A stretch of DNA of 64,000 bases from positions 5,876,277-5,940,276 of the forward strand of contig RPFO01000050.1 in NCBI GenBank assembly GCA_009746045.1, read 5' to 3'. Made by a program: the position numbers and the translations under genes. Below are positions 31,401 to 43,141 of this stretch, one piece after another (the first letter of the stretch is position 1; every line of letters starts with the position of its first letter). Origin of the DNA: Mesostigma viride. Taxonomy: Eukaryota; Streptophyta; Mesostigmatophyceae; Mesostigmatales; Mesostigmataceae. The notes under the pieces are model-generated. The model had not been told where the DNA came from. It did not search any database and was given only the letters and a program-made list of their open reading frames with translations.

Positions 31401-32430
31401 GGAAGATGGACACTATGGTCCCCTTTTGGTCGGGAGTCTCTTTGCTTGTTCGTACAGACACAAGACTTCCTGTCTATCGGGTATGTCTGTCCAATAACAG
31501 GGCCTGATGTGAGGATGTTTGGTTATTAGAAATAACTTCACATTATTGGGGGTATCCGCCTGATGGCTATGGTGACAAACAGGCAAAGCTTATGAACCGC
31601 CGAGGCGCCGACACAGAGGAGTCCAACGCAATCCTACAGGTCTCAGCCAATCAGAACACAGATGAACTGGTAAGGTTCGCTATATATATGTTTTACACCC
31701 CTAACTTACGAAAGATACTAACTGACATCAGTCAGATTACTCATAGATTCAAAGGTACTGTCCGGCGTACCGTCCAGGGCCCAACACAAAGGATCATCGA
31801 AAGGGCACTCCGCATAAGTCCCAAAGGCCAAAATTAAGTCAAGTCAGGCCAGGAATCATTACACTTTGCATGGCCGTACAAAAGACTCAGCCATTGACAC
31901 TGAACACTGAACTCCAAGTTCACATCCACTTGGATGTAACAGTATACACGATGTCAGAAACTACGGTTACATACAACGAATCGTATGTGCTGCCAATCCT
32001 GCCTGCTTGTCACAACAACACATTTCAGGCTTTGGCGCGCTCAGGCTATGAGCGATGTGTGTGCGCATCAATAAAATCAGTCTGCACGGCAGCAATACAA
32101 TAATTAATAATGATTACACGCGACGCTCAGTCATCATAACACAATGACTGTGCTGTCCGATATCTACCAACGATCGATAGACTGAACATACTACAAAAGT
32201 TCGAATATTCAGCCACTGAAGCGTGGTAGCGTTGGGTACTTGTAGCATCGGTCGCGGCGCTTCACACCGGCCGGTACCCAGACTTGAACAAATCCAATCC
32301 AAACGGCTACCGCGGAACCAAACGGCAACATCATTGACTGAACCAAACGTAAATGATTCGGTGAACAGCCGTTTCTCGAGTGCGCGGACGTAAATGATCA
32401 CGGACGTGACAGGGTTGCCTTGCCACCAAC
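28430..32430. other. Gene-poor stretch
   Basis: No recognised gene over 4 kb. It contains a 35-bp tandem repeat (28529-28690), a GTACC-rich stretch (29700-29830) and two copies of the palindrome GTCCTAAATTTAGGAC (near 29652 and 31378). There is an anonymous 142-codon open frame at 30594-31022 (Met, Cys and His rich), for which I see no support. Confidence 0.4.
28529..28690. repeat. 35-bp tandem repeat
   Basis: TGCTTTTCAAATAGGCTAAG followed by CAATAACCTCTTCAG, three good copies and two decayed ones. Confidence 0.85.
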
Positions 32431-32439
32431 GATGCCGTC

Positions 32440-32645
32440 CACCCCTTCACTTTAATTGGAGGAGGAACTGGACAATGCCCTTGCTCGCCTGCGGTACGAC
32501 GCGGCGGTTGGTGCCGACAACCTTTCGCGGCCGAGCTGCTGAAGACCCGGCTGACTGACCTCGCCGTTCGGGAGCTTCTGCTGGCGTTCTGCAACCGTGT
32601 TCTAGTCTCTGATGAGCCTTCGCCTGCTGAGTGGCAGACGACCTC
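32440..32645 (+). pseudogene. LINE reverse transcriptase fragment
   Basis: Translates to EEELDNALARLRYDAAVGAD and, after a one-frame shift near 32525, AELLKTRLTDLAVRELLLAF and SDEPSPAEWQT. This is the conserved early part of non-LTR reverse transcriptase (AL..L...A.G.D.I.AELLK...P..W). Only this stretch survives, and no flanking catalytic motif was found. Confidence 0.6.
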
Positions 32646-32654
32646 ATGAGTCAT

Positions 32655-32895
32655 GCTATACGGCTGAGACTAGCTGCGAATGCCTGAGACTGTGCCTGAG
32701 AAAAACTGAGAATAACCTGAGAATGAGGGGTGAGAAAAACTGAGAAAGCCGAGAATAACTGAAAAAATCACTGAGAAATGACAAGGGACTGAGAAACCGA
32801 GAAATGACAAGCACTGAGAAAAGTGAGAAACGGCAAGGCACTGATAGAGAAAAGTGAGAGTTCACAACGGACTGAGAAAAGTAAGATCGAAAATA
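32655..32895. repeat. CTGAGAAAA-rich degenerate array
   Basis: Irregular repeats of CTGAGAA(A/T) across about 240 bp, immediately after the LINE reverse transcriptase fragment. A similar CTGAGAAAA/TTCTCAG-rich stretch occurs at 51250-51560. Confidence 0.7.
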
Positions 32896-33339
32896 CACAC
32901 AATAGACCTAATTAAGTTATGCTAGCAGCAGGCGCTTTGCCATCAGTAAGAACCAGCACGGTTACAAACAGTGCGAGCAAGACAAATGCATCCTTGATTT
33001 AAAAATTTTAAATTCATTAACTTTATTCGCTAGATTTGCTGGCCACCGTTGTCATCATCGCTGCGTTTTCCCTTGGCGCATTTCTCACGATGGGTCTGGA
33101 ATAAATCTGCCTATGTTGTTGACATGGCTGTCCTTTATGCTGCATTCTACACCGGTGCAGGAACTGCACGAAATCGACCCCATGAGCCGGCTCTACGTCC
33201 CCGAAAGCCGGGACTACAAGGCATCAAGGCTTGATTCGCTCTTCGCCAGTTTGCCGTTTGTCTGCAATGACCGCAAAGTAACAAGTACTCAAAATAAAGG
33301 CAGAACACGGGGACAAAAATAAAGCTCATTTACATTTCT

Positions 33340-33495
33340 TTTTTTTGGTCAATTGGAGTTCCTTCCCCGCCAAGAGCAACATTTGTCTTGCATTTTTTTG
33401 TGCTAGGCATTATACGTACAGCCTATTATATACCTCAGTCACCTTCAAACTCAGTGCAGATCATTATCAAGTTATTGTAGCTCCATGCTGGAGGC
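33340..33495 (+). repeat. Dispersed repeat, copy A
   Basis: A block running from GGAGTTCCTTCCCCGCCAAG to GCTCCATGCTGG is shared, with small differences, with 55486-55622. Copy A runs directly into the LINE-like fragment starting near 33490, so that element may have inserted into it. Confidence 0.7.
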
Positions 33496-34170
33496 GAGCT
33501 CGACAAGCGCAGCCTTAATTTATGTCATCTTCAAGAACTTCAACCTGCATGGTGGAAGGTGAGAACTCCGAGAAGCTTCAATGCACATGTGCACAGGCGT
33601 TTGCGGTCAAAATCCTTGACCCCATGCATGCATGGCCTCATTAGGGAGCTCAAGCTGGAGGCCCTCCGCCTTAATTCCCCGCTCGCGGGGTAAGGCGGGA
33701 CCACCTCTGCTGCTGCTCATCTTTGAGAACCCGGCGGACGAGATTTCATTCCTCAGACGCTGCAAGCGGCTCGAGATCTCGAGGCTCCCCTACACTCTGG
33801 ACAACGATTCGACCCTGCATGGCGCAGCAACAACGGCGCCCGGGAGCTAATAATGGCCGACCTACCTCGATCCAGCTCTGGCAGACAGCGGCGGGGAAGA
33901 AGCCAGTATAATGGAAGGAGGCGGTCATCTACGTCGACCACAAGCACTGGCAGCCCGTCTGGCAGGCGACCCCCGCTGCCCAGCACCCTAAGCAACCCCA
34001 ACCTAGGGGACTGTAGCAGTAATATAGAATAGTAAGGCTTAGTCAACGTGGCCCCACCCCCACCTCCCGCTGCATACGCGGCTTCCTCCACTCCACCCAT
34101 GCATCAAGGAATATGTGCTACATGATCTCCCAACGGAGGCATGTTATAATAATTTTATTTAATAATTTTT
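33490..34170 (+). mobile_element. ORF1-only LINE-like element, 5'-truncated copy
   Basis: Homologous to the better copy at 34924-36829 from its GAGCTCGCCAAGCGCAGCCT position onward. Recognisable peptide pieces are AGPPLLLLIFENPADEISFL and VIYVDHKHW in broken frames. It ends with the family tail GTGCTACATGATCTCCCAAC...GGAGGCATGTTATAATAATT. Sequence resembling the upstream part of the 3' untranslated region continues again at 34170-34430, suggesting a second nested or tandem fragment. Confidence 0.65.
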
Positions 34171-34911
34171 AACGTGGCCATGTACATGTATGTATGATGG
34201 GCTCCACACCAGCTGATGCATTAGCATTACTGAGTCATGCTTTGCCCATGCAGAGTCAGTTGCTCTCTGCTGAGATGTCATGCCCTATGTAGCTATGTAT
34301 TGCCTAGCCACAGTCATCTTCCACCCCATGTCCGCACCTTAGCTGCTGGAATACATGGAGGTGCAGCTAGGTGTGCACCTAGTGCACCCAGAGTAGGTGG
34401 CTGTTTACACCCCCCACAGTTATTCTAGGACTTCAGGCCTAGACTATCTGTACACGTGGCGTTGTATCCGTCTCCCAAGTGGGATACGGACCTGGACGGT
34501 GGTGTAGTACACTGCATGGACAGATCTCTACTAGGATTTAGATTCGCACGTGCCATGTTGGGCACACGTGGGTGCTAGTGTTAGATATTAGCACTAAGAT
34601 CTGTAGGGCACACGCTCGTGATACGCACGTGGTAGGGTTGATGAGCTGTGAGGCAGACCACAAGGTGCATGGGCTGCAGAGCTAGTCGTGTACAGAGGTC
34701 CTAGTAGGGGAGGTCCAGGGCCATCCACGTAGTGCTGTTAGGCAGTCATGCCTGTGGGCATCGTATCAGTCCTAGCTGGTGGAGATCTGGCTGGACGGAG
34801 CCAGCACCTCTTTGGTTAGCACTAGTGCAGGATAGCTAGGTTACCCTATACTAACCTACGTTCCCATGCAATCCAGCTTGGCAAGCTTGCATGGATTGAT
34901 ATATGCCAGCC

Positions 34912-34923
34912 ATTGCATAATCA
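34912..34923 (+). repeat. Target-site duplication, left copy
   Basis: ATTGCATAATCA, identical to 36830-36841 at the other end of the LINE-like element. Confidence 0.85.
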
Positions 34924-36829
34924 GCTGTGAATTCAGCTGTGAATATCACAATCGCTTCGTCTTTCTAAGACGCACATGCTGATATAATTTCCCGACGCTA
35001 TTACGCAATATACGATGAGCAAACGCCTCTCGACGCAACGCAGCCTGGCGGCTGCGCTCGGCAATGAAAATACGCCTGCAGCTTCGGCTGCCGCTTCGCC
35101 CACCGGCCCAGATGGCAACGGTGACACTAGTAGGGCACTGGTGCTCGCCCAGCCTCCCGGGCTCGCCTCGCCATCAGCATCGCCTGAACCTAAGCGCAGT
35201 CGCTCTGCTGAGCCGCCCTGGGAAGAGCGCTCCTTTGACGTCAACAGCCCCGACTTCTGGCAACGCAGCCCCACTTGGATTATGGAAGACTTTTATTACG
35301 GCAATCACGCCTCGCTTCTAGCCCTGTGCGTGTACCTCACGTCCCACAACCGTGGCCGCTGGCCTGGTGACGGCAGGCTTGTCGACCCTGCCGATGCTCT
35401 CCCAATCATTCACCGCATGCCTCGCCCCCAGCTTCAACGCTTCGCCCTCTGCTCCCTTCTTGGACGCTCCGAATCCGAGCTCTGGGCTCCCAAACCGCCC
35501 CCCTTCCCCTCCGAAGCCTCCATCCGCACCCTCCTCAAGGAAGCTTTCGAGCAGCACGTGACCCCTCTTGCCGCAGATGTGGCGGCACTTGGCGGCACGC
35601 TGGCTGCTGAGCTCCCCACCATCCCCACCGCCACCGCCACCCTCCTCGCCTCCACCCCCCCCCTCCGTCTCCACCGACTCCATCACCGCCCAGCTCCGCG
35701 ACATCGACCAGCGCCTCAAGGATAATGCAATCGCTATCGAGGTCTTGCAGAACACAGCCGGCCTCACCGCCCAGGCAGTGAAGGACATTGCCGCCAAGCC
35801 ATCCCCGGCTGGCCTGGCCGGCGATGCTCCTCCCATCACGACCTGGGCGGACATGCTTAAGCAACATACCACCTCCACCACCTCCGCCGTCGCAGCCCAG
35901 CTCCAGCGGCAGACGCTTGACCTCCGCGAGGAGGCCGAGCTCGCCAAGCGCAGCCTCAACGTCATTGTCAAGAATCTCAAGATGGAGGAAGGTGAGAATT
36001 CCGAGAAGCTTGCGCGTGCTTTTGAGAGAGAAATCCTTGATCGCATGGGCCTTACTGGTGAGATCGAGCTGGCCGCCCACCGCCTTCCCCGCGCGCGGGG
36101 TAAGGCCGGGCCGCCCCCGCTCCTTCTCACCTTTAAGACCCCGGCGGACAAGATTTCTTTTCTCAGACGCCGCAAGCGGCTCGAGAAGACTCTCTTCACC
36201 CTTGACGACGACTTGACCCTGGCACAGCAACAACGGCGACGGGAGCTATGGTCGACCTACCTCCAGCTCCGGCAGACCAAGGCGGGCCAGCCGGTGTACT
36301 GGAAGGGGGCGGCCATCTACGTCGCCCACAAGCCCTGGCAAGCGACCCCCTCGACCACCGCGGCCCCAGCAACTCCAGCCCCAGCCTAGGGGAATACAGC
36401 AGTAGTGTAGAATAGTTAGACAGTGGCCTTGTACATGCCCGCCTACTACAGGCACTATACCAGCTGAGGCCTAGCCTTTTAGTCATGTACATGTGTGCCT
36501 ATGATGTGCCACACTCCAGACGATGCCTAGCCTTATTTAGTAATGTTGTGCCCATGCAGGGAGTCACTCTCTGCTGAGAAGCCATGCCATAGCTCTTGTA
36601 TAGCCATGATGATCTTCCCCCTCACAGGCATGCTCCCCCCCTTACCCGGGCATAGCGTGATAGACCATGAGGGTGCGGGTGCCCTGGTGCACCTAGAGCA
36701 AGTGTTGTTTACATTCCCACCCTTGCAGGAAGTAGCTTAGAATGTATTATAGGCTCATATGCCCCTTCTCAGGGCTATGTGCTACATATACTCCCAACGG
36801 AGTTATGTCCCTAATTAATTAATTAATTA
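34924..36829 (+). mobile_element. ORF1-only non-LTR retrotransposon, near complete
   Basis: A 1.9-kb insertion bounded by the 12-bp duplication ATTGCATAATCA. The 3' end is an (AATT)n tail preceded by the hairpin-forming CTCCCAACGGAG that also ends the other family copies. It carries only an ORF1-like protein and no reverse transcriptase or endonuclease, so it must have been mobilised in trans by a full LINE; the 27.3-kb fragment shares its tail. The design parallels mammalian HAL1 elements (ORF1 kept, ORF2 lost). The clean duplication and short tail suggest a fairly recent insertion. Confidence 0.8.
35015..36389 (+). CDS. LINE-type ORF1 protein, one frame break
   Basis: Begins MSKRLSTQRSLAAALGNENT. 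The amino half is Pro/Ala/Ser-rich with a WQRSPTWIMEDFYYGNHASL segment. The carboxyl half has a coiled coil (QLRDIDQRLKDNAIAIEVLQ) and then the signature of L1 ORF1-type RNA-binding proteins: AKRSLNVIVKNLKMEEGEN, EIELAAHRLPRARG, PPPLLLTFKTPADKISFLRR and a carboxyl domain. Such proteins bind element RNA and act as nucleic-acid chaperones. The frame changes between 35568 and 35725 within a Pro-codon tract containing a C run (35656-35664). This is either a sequence error or a disabling mutation. Confidence 0.7.
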
Positions 36830-36841
36830 ATTGCATAATCA
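36830..36841 (+). repeat. Target-site duplication, right copy
   Basis: ATTGCATAATCA, matching 34912-34923. Confidence 0.85.
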
Positions 36842-36927
36842 AACACACGTTTGCATCCATTCGCACAATAGTGCACTTGAACTTGCATGGTAAAAACTCT
36901 CACGTTTTTATATACTTTCGAACAACA

Positions 36928-38384
36928 ATGTCGACCAAGGGATCGTCTAGTTCGTCTAGCCTGTTGGCATCATCCGACGATATGGATTACCGTGCCGCCC
37001 TGCGGGGCGAGCAGCCACCAAGTCCAGCACACGGTGGCAGTGATGCCGGCAGTGGCCAGTCCTCCGATGAGGAGCCGGCTTACCTCGGGCTCCTGGCGCA
37101 GAAGCCGCCAACTTATCTTCAATGGTGGCCGCGGGTGCCTCGGAACGGTGATGCTGTAAAAGGGCAGCCCACCGCGCCAGAGATGGCAACTGGGCCGGGC
37201 CGGGTGATCTCCATGTTGGGAGATTTCCCGTCTGATGGCTACGATGAGCATGAGGACTTTGTAGACCTCAATCTCCCCGAGGATGAGGCGGAGAGGGCTG
37301 AGTGGTTGCGCAAGGAGGCCGAAAGGGTTCTGCAGGAGGCGCACCTGCGTCGCGAGCTGGAGGCAGAGCGCGCTCAGACTGGAGGAGGAGCGAGAAGCTC
37401 GGCTGCGGCCGGAGAGCGAAGCGGACAGGCGGGCTCGGGACCTCGCGGAGCGACAGGCAGAACGCGACCGGGTGGTTAAGGTGGGCCTGACCATGCGCGC
37501 GGGGGCAGCGGGGGAGCGTGAGGCTCCACCGTACGTGCTGCGCAAGAAGAGCGAGCTCTACACATTCGCGCACAGGCGCACCGCTCTCCACTTCCAGCGA
37601 GTGGCGGGCGATGTTCTTCAGGAATTAAACTGATTCTTCAGTTTCCATAATGATGAGCGGCGAGCGGGGTGAAGAGCTGGTACATTATGCATGAACTTGG
37701 TGATGGTGGAGGCTGAAAGGGAGGCCAGGATCGCCTATGCGAAGCATTGCCAGAGGAAGGCAAAGCGGCGATGGCGCGGTCGATGGCCGCGAACAGCCGG
37801 GAGCGGGAACGGGCGGCCGGCCCGGGACGCGCACCACCGCCGGGGAGCTGAGGAGGCTGCGAGCGAAGGCGCACGCAGCGCAGGAGAAGACCAGGCGGCA
37901 CCAGGCTCGCCAGGAGGCTGCGAGGAGGCGCACGCATGAGGAGCTGGCGGCGATGGTGGGCCCGGCCCGGCGGGAGAGGGAGGCCAGGCTGGCCAGGCGG
38001 CATGCGAAGCACGCCAGGGCCTTGAAGAGGCGGATCCGCAAGGAGGAGAGGGCGGTAAGGCGGTATATGGAGGCCGCGAGGACATGGGCGTTGCAGGGCG
38101 AGTTGGGCGACGCCTGGCATCCGCTTTGAGCGGGGTTTGGCGCCCCACGAGCCGGTACCTACCGACGCAGTTCTTGCTTTGCTTCCATGATAACCCACAG
38201 CCAGCCCGCGTGCAGCGGGGAGCTGCCTTGTTGCAAGTTCGGCAGCGGGTGGCCGCTGGCGTGGACGCCCCACATCCCCCTTCCCCCACACCTACCCACA
38301 CCACGCAGCCCGACACCGACCGTGAGATGGAGCGCATCGCGGAGCTGCTGCACCAGGAGCTGGATGCAGCCGAAGTCAACCCAG
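36928..38384 (+). pseudogene. LTR-element gag, amino-terminal part
   Basis: The ATG at 36928 (after a TTTTATATAC stretch at 36906) opens MSTKGSSSSSSLLASSDDMD. The sequence continues into acidic and then long Arg/Glu/Ala-rich coiled-coil stretches (EEREARLRPESEADRRARDL, REREARLARRHAKHARALK) in at least three frames, so it is broken. The same arrangement precedes gag in the minus-strand element at 42.75-50.26 kb. It flows into the left arm of the palindrome. Confidence 0.55.
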
Positions 38385-38627
38385 CCAAGCGGCCGGGCTC
38401 GTGCGGCCGAGGCTGTGGATCGAGCAGCTGCTTCAGGCTGCCAAGCGGGTCAGGCAGGGCAAGTCGGCGGAGGGGTGTGGCCCTTCGTCCTCCCGCCCGA
38501 GGTCCCCACCTGACCAGGATAGAGACGAGGGTCGGGGAGGTGATGAACACGGGGGGGAAGGTCCTTTGGGCACCGGGGGCATGGCGGGAGCCAACAATGT
38601 TGGAGGACAACACCAGCGACAACCAAC

Positions 38628-38660
<33 letters not shown>

Positions 38661-40145
38661 GCGGCGGCGGCGGCAGCAACAGCAACCGCAACAGCAACCG
38701 CAACAGCAACAACCCCAACCCCAAGCGGCAGTCGTTGTCTCACAGCGACCAAGGTTTGATGCATATCCCGCAGTAGGGAGGATAGGATTACCTTCCCAGG
38801 TCTAGCTGAGGGGTTCACGTAGGAAGATGCACTAGAGTTCCTCTTCAAAATAGAACACTCCTGGTCCCATGACAACATTCGTGACTGGTTTCCTGCTTTT
38901 CGTGTGTCCAACACTGCATGTACACCAATCTGCACCTAGCATTAAGCAAATGGTACAGATGTATGAGAGGAAAGCCAGCACACCAGGGGCACAGGAGGTG
39001 CAGGTCTTCACAGACTTCATAGCTGACCTGAAAGGGTTGTTGACTAAGGGGGAGCACCTGCAGGCTACTTCAACTGGCTGTCATCGTATAAGGTCAATAA
39101 GTCTGACTATTTGCGTGACAACAAGCAGTACGTCCTATAGATTGACAGGGACGAGGAGCTTAAGAAGTTAAACTTCCAAGTACCTTGTTCATACATGGCT
39201 TACCAAAGCTGAACTGGACAAGAACACCAATGCAGTCCTGCTGGCAGGTCAAGATAAGTGGGATGACTTTAGGGGGGCAATGTTGTTTATCCAGCAAAGC
39301 CTAGAACCCTTTTCCACTACCTGTCAAAGAAGCCAAGGTCAACAAGGTGCAAGGGGGGGGGAGTAAGGAAGGTGCAGGAGTCCCGGCAGTAGGAAGAAGT
39401 TAATCCTGGAAGTGGTGGCTCAGGTGAAGGCAGTTTTCAAGGGTCCTCAACAAGGTATAAACAGAAGGGGGGGTCATCCAAGCAGAAGGGTAAGTCACAC
39501 ATTGAAGGGGGGGCACTGAGGGGAACCCAGGCAACAAGGCAGGGTCCTCCCAGGGGAATAGCCAGAAAGGTAAGCCCCATGATTCCTCTTTGTATTGCAC
39601 CAGATGCTCGTGCAAGGGTCACGTAAGGGATGATTGCTGGAAGGGTAAGCCTGAACATGGCTTTGATGTTGATGTGTGCCCATGATGCTAGGAGCCACGA
39701 CACCCGTTACCTGCAGGGGGACGCTACAACAGGCCACTTGAGGAAGGGAGCCTCAGCGGGCCGCCCCTCTAAGCAAGCCAGCACTCATGAGGATTGTAAG
39801 TCTCCTGTTCCCTGGTTTATCAATGGCCGTGTACCTACAATCTGCTCAGTGTTGCCTGAAAGTGAGGAAGTAGACTGGGAGCTGGCCTATGATATGACAA
39901 TTTGGCTCAGGTCACTGGCCCAGGGACCCTACTATAGCCTCCTTAGACGCTGCAGCAGATAAGGTTATTTCCTATGCCAAGTTAGCTCAACAGCTGCACA
40001 AGGCAATGGGGCATGAAGCAGTGGCAGAACGGTTGGCCAACAAAATTGAGGGCCGTGACCTGGAACAAAATTATGTGCAGGCATGTCAGGAAGCATTGTG
40101 AAGCATGCCAACTGCATGCACCTAAACCTAAAAGATGGCATGTGG
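38385..40145 (+). repeat. Palindrome left arm: LTR-element gag and pre-integrase region
   Basis: An inverted copy of 40595-42377. Reading plus, it contains a CAG/CGG-encoded Gln/Arg tract (38630-38720), gag core pieces (ALEFLFKIEHSWSHDN, APSIKQMVQMYERKAS, DFIADLKGLLTKGEHLQ), a CCHC zinc knuckle (CTRCSCKGHVRDDC, about 39595-39640), a VDWELAYDMT segment and the pre-integrase HKAMGHEAV...CEAC motif. Several frame breaks show it is not functional. Confidence 0.85.
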
Positions 40146-40594
40146 GCACCCCACCTCTGGCTAGGGGAAAGCTAGTAGGGGATGTGATACACATGGTCAA
40201 GGACATTGTGTATTATCAAAGATGCCTGGTCTAGGTTTGTGGTGATAGAACCCTTGCCAGGAATGGCCAATGAACAACTGCACAGGGCCCTATACTAATT
40301 GCACTAGCACGGTATCATCCCCAAGAAAAACTAATGCTGGATCAGCAGTTCACGTGGATACAAGACTATCCTGATCTGCCTAAATTGTAAACGTTGCTGG
40401 GGCTGAAGATCATGAACGCCATGGGATGATTGAACGTACCATGCGTGCTATATCATGAACCCGATAAAGAAAAATCAGTCCAGGGTACTGTAGCAGAGTC
40501 TGGGAGCTATGCTAATAGGACAACACTTGTGGGCTGCTGAGGTGTGCAGAACTCTCAACACCAAACCCCTAATGTTTTCTCCTTTTGGTGAAAT
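40146..40594 (+). pseudogene. Palindrome spacer: integrase remnant
   Basis: Continues the left arm with LARGKLVGDVIHMVKDIVYY, then pieces such as KLMLDQQFTWIQDYPDLPKL and VAESGSYANRT. These are the core of the same integrase found intact-looking at 46.1-46.8 kb. It has many stops and frame breaks, and it ends abruptly where the inverted arm begins. Confidence 0.7.
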
Positions 40595-42099
40595 CCACAT
40601 GCCATCTTTTAGGTTTAGGTGCATGCAGTTGGCATGCTTCACAATGCTTCCTGACATGCCTGCACATAATTTTGTTCCGGGTCACGGCCCTCAATTTTGT
40701 TGGCCAACCGTTCTGCCACTGCTTCATGCCCCATTGCCTTGTGCAGCTGTTGAGCTAACTTGGCATAGGAAATAACCTTATCTGCTGCAGCGTCTAAGGA
40801 GGCTATAGTAGGGTCCCTGGGCCAGTGACCTGAGCCAAATTGTCATATCATATAGGCCAGCTCCCAGTCTACTTCCTCACTTTCAGGCAACACTGAGCAG
40901 ATTGTAGGTACACGGCCATTGATAAACCAGGGAACAGGAGACTTACAATCCTCATGAGTGCTGGCTTGCTTAGAGGGGCGGCCCGCTGAGGCTCCCTTCC
41001 TCAAGTGGCCTGTTGCAGCGTCCCCCTGCAGGTAACGGGTGTCGTGGCTCCTAGCATCATGGGCACACATCAACATCAAAGCCATGTTCAGGCTTACCCT
41101 TCCAGCAATCATCCCTTACGTGACCCTTGCACGAGCATCTGGTGCAATACAAAGAGGAATCATGGGGCTTACCTTTCTGGCTATTCCCCTGGGAGGACCC
41201 TGCCTTGTTGCCTGGGTTCCCCTCAGTGCCCCCCCTTCAATGTGTGACTTACCCTTCTGCTTGGATGACCCCCCCTTCTGTTTACCTTGTTGAGGACCCT
41301 TGAAAACTGCCTTCACCTGAGCCACCACTTCCAGGATTAACTTCTTCCTACTGCCAGGACTCCTGCACCTTCCTGACTCCCCCCCCCTTGCACCTTGTTG
41401 ACCTTGGCTTCTTTGACAGGTAGTGGAAAAGGGTTCTAGGCTTTGCTGGATAAACAACATTGCCCCCCTAAAGTCATCCCACTTATCTTGACCTGCCAGC
41501 AGGACTGCATTGGTGTTCTTGTCCAGTTCAGCTTTGGTAAGCCATGTATGAACAAGGTACTTGGAAGTTTAACTTCTTAAGCTCCTCGTCCCTGTCAATC
41601 TATAGGACGTACTGCTTGTTGTCACGCACGTAGTCAGACTCATTGACCTTATACGATGACAGCCAGTTGAACCCCTTAATAGCCTACAGGTGCTCCCCCT
41701 TAGTCAACAACCCTTTCAGGTCAGCTATGAAGTCTGTGAAGACCTGCACCTCCTGTGCCCCTGGTGTGCTGGCTTTCCTCTCATACACCTGTACCATTTG
41801 CTTAATGCTAGGTGCAGATTGGTGTACATGCAGTGTTGGACACACGAAAAGCAGGAAACCAGTCACGAATGTTGTCATGGGACCAGGAGTGTTCTATTTT
41901 GAAGAGGAACTCTAGTGCATCTTCCTGCGTGAACTCCTCAGCTAGACCTGGGAAGGTAATCCTATCCTCCCTACTACGGGATATGCATCAAACCTTGGTC
42001 GCTGTGGGACAGCGACTGCCGCTTGGGGTTGGGGTTGTTGCGGTTGCTGTTGCGGTTGCTGTTGCTGCCGCCGCCGCCGCCGCCGCCACCGCCGCCGCC

Positions 42100-42133
<34 letters not shown>

Positions 42134-42377
42134 GGTTGGTTGTCGCTGGTGTTGTCCTCCAGCATTGTTCGCTCCCGCCATGCCCCCGGTGCCCGAAGGA
42201 CCTTCCCCCCCGTGTTCATCACCTCCCCGACCCTCGTCTCTATCCTGGTCAGGTGGGGACCTCGGGCGGGAGGACGAAGGGCCACACCCCTCCGCCGACT
42301 TGCCCTGCCTGACCCGCTTGGCAGCCTGAAGCAGCTGCTCGATCCACAGCCTCGGCCGCACGAGCCCGGCCGCTTGG
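40595..42377 (-). repeat. Palindrome right arm
   Basis: The reverse complement of 38385-40145, with scattered single-base differences and different lengths of the CAG/CCG microsatellite (42050-42130). On the minus strand it encodes the same gag pieces and zinc knuckle. Similarity stops sharply at 42377; the DNA beyond does not match the left flank. Confidence 0.9.
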
Positions 42378-42658
42378 TGGAACCTAGATATGGCGTCTAA
42401 CATCTCACTATAAAGAAACAATGCTCCGAGAGCCACAAAGAGAACAATGGTAATAACGATTAGAAGCAGATGGGATATTGAATTGCAAAATGCCGGGTTT
42501 CGGTTGTCGACAGCAAACCAAGCTAGGGAGGCACCAAGCTAGGGGGAAATGCCATTCGCATGTTGTCAAGTGTAAGAGGAGCATTGCAAAAATGTCATGT
42601 AAAGGGAGTGAAAAAGAGCAGGTACTCATCATTAGAGCATGCATTCTGGTGCATGACT

Positions 42659-42754
42659 CCCCCCCCCCCCACCCACCCACCCACCCACCCACCCACCCAC
42701 CCACCCACCCACCCACCCACCCACCCACCCACCCACCCACCCACCCACCCACCC
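42659..42754. repeat. (CCCA)n tract, left
   Basis: A 12-base C run followed by about 21 ACCC units, abutting the left LTR. The G-rich strand (TGGG)n is a strong G-quadruplex former. Confidence 0.95.
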
Positions 42755-43141
42755 AAGTTATGCACACTGCAGACCGCGAGGGAAGTGAGCGCACAGAGAG
42801 AGTGCCAAATGGCTTGCTTGTGGACGACGAGACACCTTGGCATTGGGATAGGTTTTGCACATGTACTGTTGGCAAGCCGTCAACAATGGTTGGCCAGACT
42901 TTGCATAAGTTAACTCTAACTTACTGATCTGAGACGGACTAGCCTATCAGTTACAACCTGATCTGGTCAGTCCTAACATGACAACTAAAGTCCCGGTACT
43001 GAGGTACCGGCTCATCACATACTGAGTACAGCCACGTGTACATGCCACAACTACTCTAGTCCAGTACCGTCCCAGTACCCAATTGGGTGCCGGCGGTACT
43101 CACACGTGTTCACTTAGGCAATAGGCGGGAGACTTAGACTA
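42753..43141 (-). mobile_element. Left LTR (3' LTR)
   Basis: About 389 bp matching 49867-50256 along its whole length with scattered substitutions. In element orientation it starts TAGTCTAAGTCTCCCGCC and ends near ATAACTTGG, so it lacks the usual TG...CA ends. The internal base next to it (minus AAGTGGGAGT) is a plausible polypurine tract. Confidence 0.85.
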
